A stretch of 64,000 nt of DNA from Cristatella mucedo. Lineage: Eukaryota > Bryozoa > Phylactolaemata > Cristatellidae. The DNA lies in assembly GCA_009760855.2 (NCBI GenBank), contig WPIO01000132.1, forward strand, positions 738,501 to 802,500. The letters are read 5' to 3'. The position numbers and the translations under genes are program-made. Below the pieces are notes generated by a model. That model had not been told where the DNA came from, ran no database searches, and was given only the letters and a program-made list of their open reading frames with translations. Shown here piece by piece: positions 59,100 through 64,000 of this stretch (the stretch's first letter is position 1; each line of letters opens with the position of its first letter).

Positions 59100-60250
59100 A
59101 GCTGCTGCACTGGTCTTGCGAGGTTCGTAAGTGCAGTTACTTGCCGTTTGCAATTCGTTGCATCTTCATTCGCTTTTTCCCGAGTTCTGCTTCTGGGTTG
59201 TAAAGCGCTCGGTAAATTAATGGGGAATACCATGTGCATTAATCAACACAGCGCATTTGACTAGGGGTAAATAACTCACAACAGGGACGGAGCCCTCACA
59301 CAGTGACTGACAGGTTGGCGCGGCTTTCTTTGGATGGCGCTTCCAGCCCCAAGAGTGCTTCCGGATGTGGACAGGGGGCCACAGCTGCCAGGCCACATTT
59401 GCCTTGCGCAGCACTCAGCGAGCCGCATAATCACAGGTGGGCGCATTTCGGAGCTTGCCATTCGACTTCTCAGACCGTAATGCTTGCCCTTGCCAGGCAT
59501 TGACAGCAATCAGGTCTTTTTTTCAATCCACATTCGGTCGCCCCCTGCCAGATGTGTTGTGTCTCACTCGGGTGAATGCTCCGCTCACTGAATCTCCTCA
59601 TCTCGCCTCTGTGCTCTAGTCGACTTTGTTCAGAACCGATAGAAGGGAGAGCTGGAGGGCCGGATGCATGCCACGTGTTCACCTTCTTGTAAGGGCATAG
59701 AGGACCACCGCTGCTCCCAAGCACAGAGCAAGGACGGAGCAAGCACGGTGTGGTACAGCTCGTCGCTGCCAGTTCACGCGCTCAACTAACTCACTTTTTC
59801 ACGATCTGCCCTAGATTGGCGCGCACTTGTTCGATGGCTTGGTGGCATAACCTACGTCCTATCCACATGCTGAAATGAGTGAGAGTAGCCGAAGCACGTC
59901 ACTTCTTATGCCCTCAGCTAGAAGTCCTCCTGAATTAGCGCTTTCCACATTACCCTCAATGCTCAGCGCAAAGCGATCCTGATAGCAAAGCTGCTTATGT
60001 TTGGTCAGCCGGACTGCCGTGCAATCCGGACCATCAGTGCTGATAATGCAACCCCCTCCCTCACCTTAACGCCGGCAGCAGCTGTGACTGCTGCTGCTAC
60101 TACTGAAGATTGCCGATTAAGAATGAGGTCGATCGCCTGGGCGTTTTTGCTTGTCCAAATTCGCTGGCTTAGCTGCAACTCTTAGCTCCAGCATTGCACT
60201 CCTCTATAGCTCACCCTGCACACATCGCTCTCTTTCTTCCTACCCACATT
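59100..60250. other. 3' flank of the micropeptide exon; no further gene recognised
   Basis: Open frames up to 90 codons on both strands without motifs. Confidence 0.4.
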
Positions 60251-60254
60251 ACCT

Positions 60255-60330
60255 ATCGCACTCTCATATGATGCAGGGCTCGAGCCCACGACCGAATCAG
60301 GGCTTCACTTTATTATGACTTGCTCAGTTT
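60255..60330 (-). repeat. SINE-B fragment, antisense
   Basis: It includes 'gcagggctcgagcccacgacc', the reverse complement of the SINE-B B-box region, and then diverges. Confidence 0.45.
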
Positions 60331-60384
60331 GATGTGAAGGTGAAGGTCACTATCGTGCTAAGAAATTAGAAAAGGTAACAGTCA

Positions 60385-60545
60385 GCAGATTCGGCAGCCT
60401 CATTTGGACAGTTGCAGAACAGCCTCATCAACATCACCCTGCTTGCAGTGGGTAATCAAGGATTGCATGCTTCAGGACTTGAACTCACGACCTGAATCTT
60501 GAAGAGCATGAACATTACCCCTGGCAAAAACCTAGCCGGCTGCTT
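60385..60545 (-). repeat. SINE-A copy, antisense
   Basis: The reverse complement has 'ggtcgtgagttcaagtcctg' (B box), 'gcaatccttgattacccactgcaag' and '...aggctg'. Part of the end is duplicated. Confidence 0.65.
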
Positions 60546-60659
60546 ATTGGCTTGTACATTTCAGCCATTTTTTAAGCAGCTGCCAACGGTGTTGGGGCGG
60601 TGGAGGTAGGGTCGTCACTGAACGCTGACATTGTCATTGACCGCATGCCCACATTATTT

Positions 60660-60789
60660 GCTTGGTTGATGTGCCTTGGTTTGGCCCTGGGTAAGATGCT
60701 CGACTTTAACAACCGAGTTCGTGGGCTGGAGCCCTGTGGCATGTGTACCAAGCCTGGATAGAGGTTAAGATCTCTTAGGGCCCTATACA

Positions 60790-60800
<11 letters not shown>
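60660..60800 (+). repeat. SINE-B copy
   Basis: 'gtttggccctgggtaagatgctcgac', 'gttcgtgggctggagccctgtggca', 'agcctggatagaggttaagatctcttagggccctatac'. It runs straight into (TATG)n and (TA)n. Confidence 0.7.
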
Positions 60801-61450
<650 letters not shown>

Positions 61451-61599
61451 TCGAACGGATATGTACATAATAATCGACAAGGTCGCTTGAAATGGGTTCC
61501 TGACCCCAAAAGTTTTGATTCTGGTATAAAATAAAACCGTTGCCGAAACCTGCTTTAATCATGTGCAGTATATCAAATAAGCTTGCGTCACATGTAAGC

Positions 61600-62250
61600 A
61601 AAGTTTAAGTACAGATATATTAATTTCTAAAGCTAATATGAAGTTACAGCGCCACCAATAGCAGTGATCTGTTTGAGCCCCTCTAGCACTGAACAAACTA
61701 AGACTTTGCAGAACATCTCACCATTCCGTTGTGCGAATGTCTTGCAAACTTGGAAAAGTGATTCATTAGGTGTGATACGTCTCACCTAAGATCAGAGCCT
61801 TTTATCATTTTTCACTCCAGAGACACTCATTGGGAATCAGGTCTGGAGATTGACTACCCAAGCACTTTTGAAATGGTCGCCCCGTTTGATTTTGCTCCAG
61901 TCTTCGTAGGTCCAGTATGCTCTTGCTTTAACCCAACTCCACATGAGCCACTTTATGCATGGCTGACAGGAGCAGCTTTCTCATTCATTCTGAGCAAACG
62001 TACCTTGTTCATCTAGTCAACACTTAATTGTATCCCTACCGGCTAGCTTCCTCGCGGCAGCCTGCAAGGCTTTGAGCATGAACACTCACGGGTCTCAAAG
62101 GATGCCTAAAGCTTCACTGTTGATGATTCTGTCTGAGTGGGTGTAGCGATCGACATGTAGATGTTGAGTCTCTTTGCTTAATCGATTATGCTAGTTTCAG
62201 CTAGTACATCACCAAAGTCTCAACAATTCGAAATCGTATTGGACCTGCAA
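61600..62250 (-). pseudogene. Tc1-like transposase relic
   Basis: The minus strand shows decayed pieces in different frames: SISRPDS (compare the Tc1 SQSPDLNP motif) at about 61,830, and near 61,640-61,740 a C-terminal-like CKVLVCSVLEGLKQITAIGG followed by AVTSY (compare the Tc1 LVxSMPRRxxAVIxAKGxxTxY ending). Stops and frameshifts are frequent and I could not place the inverted repeats. Confidence 0.45.
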
Positions 62251-62369
62251 ATTTACCAATACCAAAATACCAAAAGTTACTAATATAATATTGGTGATAG
62301 CTTGATGCTACGATACGAGCAAGAACAGTTCGTACCCAGTTACTTTTATACTAGTTCGCATGTCTAAAG

Positions 62370-62550
62370 GTGAGCCGTGATGGCACACACTAGGTGAGGC
62401 ATTTGCTTTCACGACCTCGGTCCCGAGGTCGTGGGTGCGATTCCTGTGGTGGGCGATCCTTTATCGTCACTGCAAGCGGTGGTGATAGCCGTAAGAGGCT
62501 CTTCTGTCGCTATACAAAAGGAGGCTGTTTAATCAGCTAGAATTTATTTA
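62370..62550 (+). repeat. SINE-A copy, well preserved
   Basis: 'gtgagccgtgatggcacacactaggtgagg', B box 'gtcgtgggtgcgattcctg', 'ggtgggcgatcctttatcgtc', 'gcggtggtgatagccgtaagaggctcttctgtcgc', 'ggaggctgtttaatcagc'. Confidence 0.8.
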
Positions 62551-62559
62551 TTTTAAATA

Positions 62560-62985
62560 CCTTCAAGCCAGGAAAATGCAGTCCCTTTCTACTATAATAT
62601 GTAAAAAGGAAAATCGGTCATTTTCAGATTATTTTGATGGTCGATGATGCTCTCTCTCTCTCTCTCTCTCATTATTTTTCTGCTGTATATACTGGTTTAT
62701 GAAAAAGCCGTCCCAGAAACCATTATCTTGTTTGGGGCATCCGTCCTTTGTACTTCGGTCTGATGTTTCGTGGTCGAATGCGAACTACTCTTCATAAAAA
62801 GGGTTCGCCTATAAGTATCCACTTGAATGTACTGTATGCACATGCATGCTGAAGCAGGGGAATTGGCTTATGCAGCATGCCTCGGTTTTTGTAGAAGGCA
62901 AGAGGAACCCCTACGATTATTTGTACTGAGCGTGCGTAGCCTAGCCTGCAAAAGTAACCATAACCACGTGTCTAATCTGCCTTTT
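62560..62985. other. Upstream region of PIGC
   Basis: A short (CT)n at 62,650-62,670, otherwise unremarkable. A 'ctataagta' near 62,810 is a weak TATA-like sequence. Confidence 0.35.
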
Positions 62986-62989
62986 CGTC

Positions 62990-63922
62990 ATGCCTGCCGT
63001 GCGCACCCAAGTCGTGCCAGAGCGCTCCTGGCGTAAGGTCCTCTACGTCGACCAAGGCGTTCCGGACAATTACGTGCCGCCGACATTCCTCACGGAAATG
63101 AAAAAGAACCTGTACTTGAGAGAGTACAGCTACTGGGGGCTGGTGCTGGCGTCGGGCCGCATCGCTCAGCAGATCGGCTGCGTTGCCGCCTTCGTGGCCG
63201 TCTACGCCCTCCTGCTCGAGGGCGCGATCGACCCGCTCGTCGCCTGCGCCGCACCCGCAGCGCTCACGGCCAGCGTCTTCGCTGCGGCTGCAGCCCTGCT
63301 TGGAAGGGCGCCGCAAAGCCCCGGCGCCGCCGCCGCTGCTGCTGCGGACGCGGCGACCGCCGCCGGCACCGCTGCCGTGTTCGCGCTAGCCGCTTTCGTC
63401 CTCTCGCCGATCCTCATGACGCTCACGAGCGCCATCAGCACGGACACGGTCTACGCCATGGCCGCTGCAATGCTGCTCGTCCACCTCGTGTCGCGCGACT
63501 ATGACGACGGAGCCGCGCTGGCGTCGGACAGCACGTCATTCAACGCCGCAGTGTTCGCCTCGGTCTGCCTGGCCTCTCGCCTGCCGTCGGCCGTGCACGC
63601 GTTCAGCCTCGTCCTGCTGGCCGTTCAAATGCTAGCCGTGTGGCCGCAAGCGGCCAGGCACATGCGCCGCCGCGGTTGCAGCGTGCTGCCTCCGTCGCCG
63701 CACGGCGGCGGCTACTGGGCGGCCGACGTGCTGGTCACGGCCGTCGTGGCCTCGCTAGCCTCGCTCGCCCTGCTGCTGGCCGCTCCGGCCGCCGCTGCTG
63801 CCGTTCTGCTGGCGGCCGTCATGGCTTTTGTCACGTTCGTGTGCCCGATGTGGCTGCTCCGCCTGCAGCCCTACAAGGACAACATATATGGCCCCTGGGA
63901 TGAGGCCACCATTCTCAAGTGA
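62990..63922 (+). CDS. PIGC: Phosphatidylinositol N-acetylglucosaminyltransferase subunit C (PIG-C)
   Basis: This is a subunit of the ER GPI-GlcNAc transferase, which makes GlcNAc-PI, the first step of GPI-anchor synthesis. The 310-residue protein matches human PIG-C (297 aa) end to end. Hallmarks are WRKVLYVDQGVPDNYV near the N-terminus, a YWG motif, LSPILMTLTSAISTDTVYAM, FASVCLASRLPSAVHAF, and the C-terminal NIYGPWDEA. It is strongly hydrophobic with about eight membrane segments. It has no intron in its coding sequence, as in vertebrates. Two Ala-rich stretches (about residues 107-125 and 260-285) look driven by GC-rich codons. The start ATG follows cgtc, a moderate context, and no in-frame upstream ATG improves the homology. 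A short imperfect duplication of the last codons follows the stop. Confidence 0.95.
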   Translation: MPAVRTQVVPERSWRKVLYVDQGVPDNYVPPTFLTEMKKNLYLREYSYWGLVLASGRIAQQIGCVAAFVAVYALLLEGAIDPLVACAAPAALTASVFAAAAALLGRAPQSPGAAAAAAADAATAAGTAAVFALAAFVLSPILMTLTSAISTDTVYAMAAAMLLVHLVSRDYDDGAALASDSTSFNAAVFASVCLASRLPSAVHAFSLVLLAVQMLAVWPQAARHMRRRGCSVLPPSPHGGGYWAADVLVTAVVASLASLALLLAAPAAAAAVLLAAVMAFVTFVCPMWLLRLQPYKDNIYGPWDEATILK

Positions 63923-64000
63923 GCGAGTCACCATTCTCGAGTGTGCGGGCCGAATTACGGGGCTTGCTTCAGTAGTGCCACGAGTAATGCAGATTATTAA

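Overview
This is a eukaryotic (animal) genomic window. The evidence is spliced genes with GT-AG introns, long microsatellites, L2/CR1-like LINEs, tRNA-derived SINEs, hAT, Tc1 and Tigger-like DNA transposon remains, and orthologues of animal housekeeping genes. The species cannot be fixed from the sequence. SPIN-like hAT elements together with L2-type LINEs ending in ATT repeats fit a protostome invertebrate. A lophotrochozoan such as a mollusc or flatworm is my guess, but a weak one.

Layout. Positions 1-16,600 hold no gene I can recognise: a ~800 bp GA/CAGAGA microsatellite, a ~177 bp tandem repeat, several LINE and SINE copies, and one SPIN-like element. From 16,888 to 49,520 the minus strand carries a complete DCAF1 (VprBP/Mahjong) gene, which I reconstructed as 29 coding exons. 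All introns are GT-AG, the phases are consistent throughout, and the exons sum to 4,380 nt (1,459 residues plus stop; human DCAF1 has 1,507). Its order is an N-terminal armadillo-like region, a LisH motif, a WD40 propeller with the DDB1-binding WDxR region, and an acidic tail. Its introns are full of LINE copies, microsatellites and SINEs.

A probable 5' untranslated DCAF1 exon with a YY1-type motif and a CCAAT box lies near 54,258-54,300. It faces an intronless SLC39A9 (ZIP9) gene at 54,972-55,949 (+), so the two genes probably share a divergent promoter of about 0.65 kb. Downstream on the plus strand are an exon encoding a small unrecognised membrane micropeptide (58,954-59,095) and an intronless PIGC gene (62,990-63,922), the GlcNAc-PI transferase subunit of GPI-anchor synthesis. 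Between them lie a very long (GT)n tract, a microsatellite-rich inverted repeat (60,790-61,450) and a Tc1-like transposase relic (61,600-62,250).

The genes do not form a pathway: ubiquitin ligase substrate receptor, zinc transporter and GPI-anchor enzyme. I found no convincing new multi-gene system. The points most worth following are the Asn replacing Arg in the first DCAF1 WDxR motif, the nested SPIN/LINE insertion at 44.66-45.73 kb, two LINE copies sharing the same frameshift, a duplicated segment 5' of DCAF1 flanked by direct repeats, the (GA)n(GU)n-filled DCAF1 intron 8, and the orphan micropeptide.
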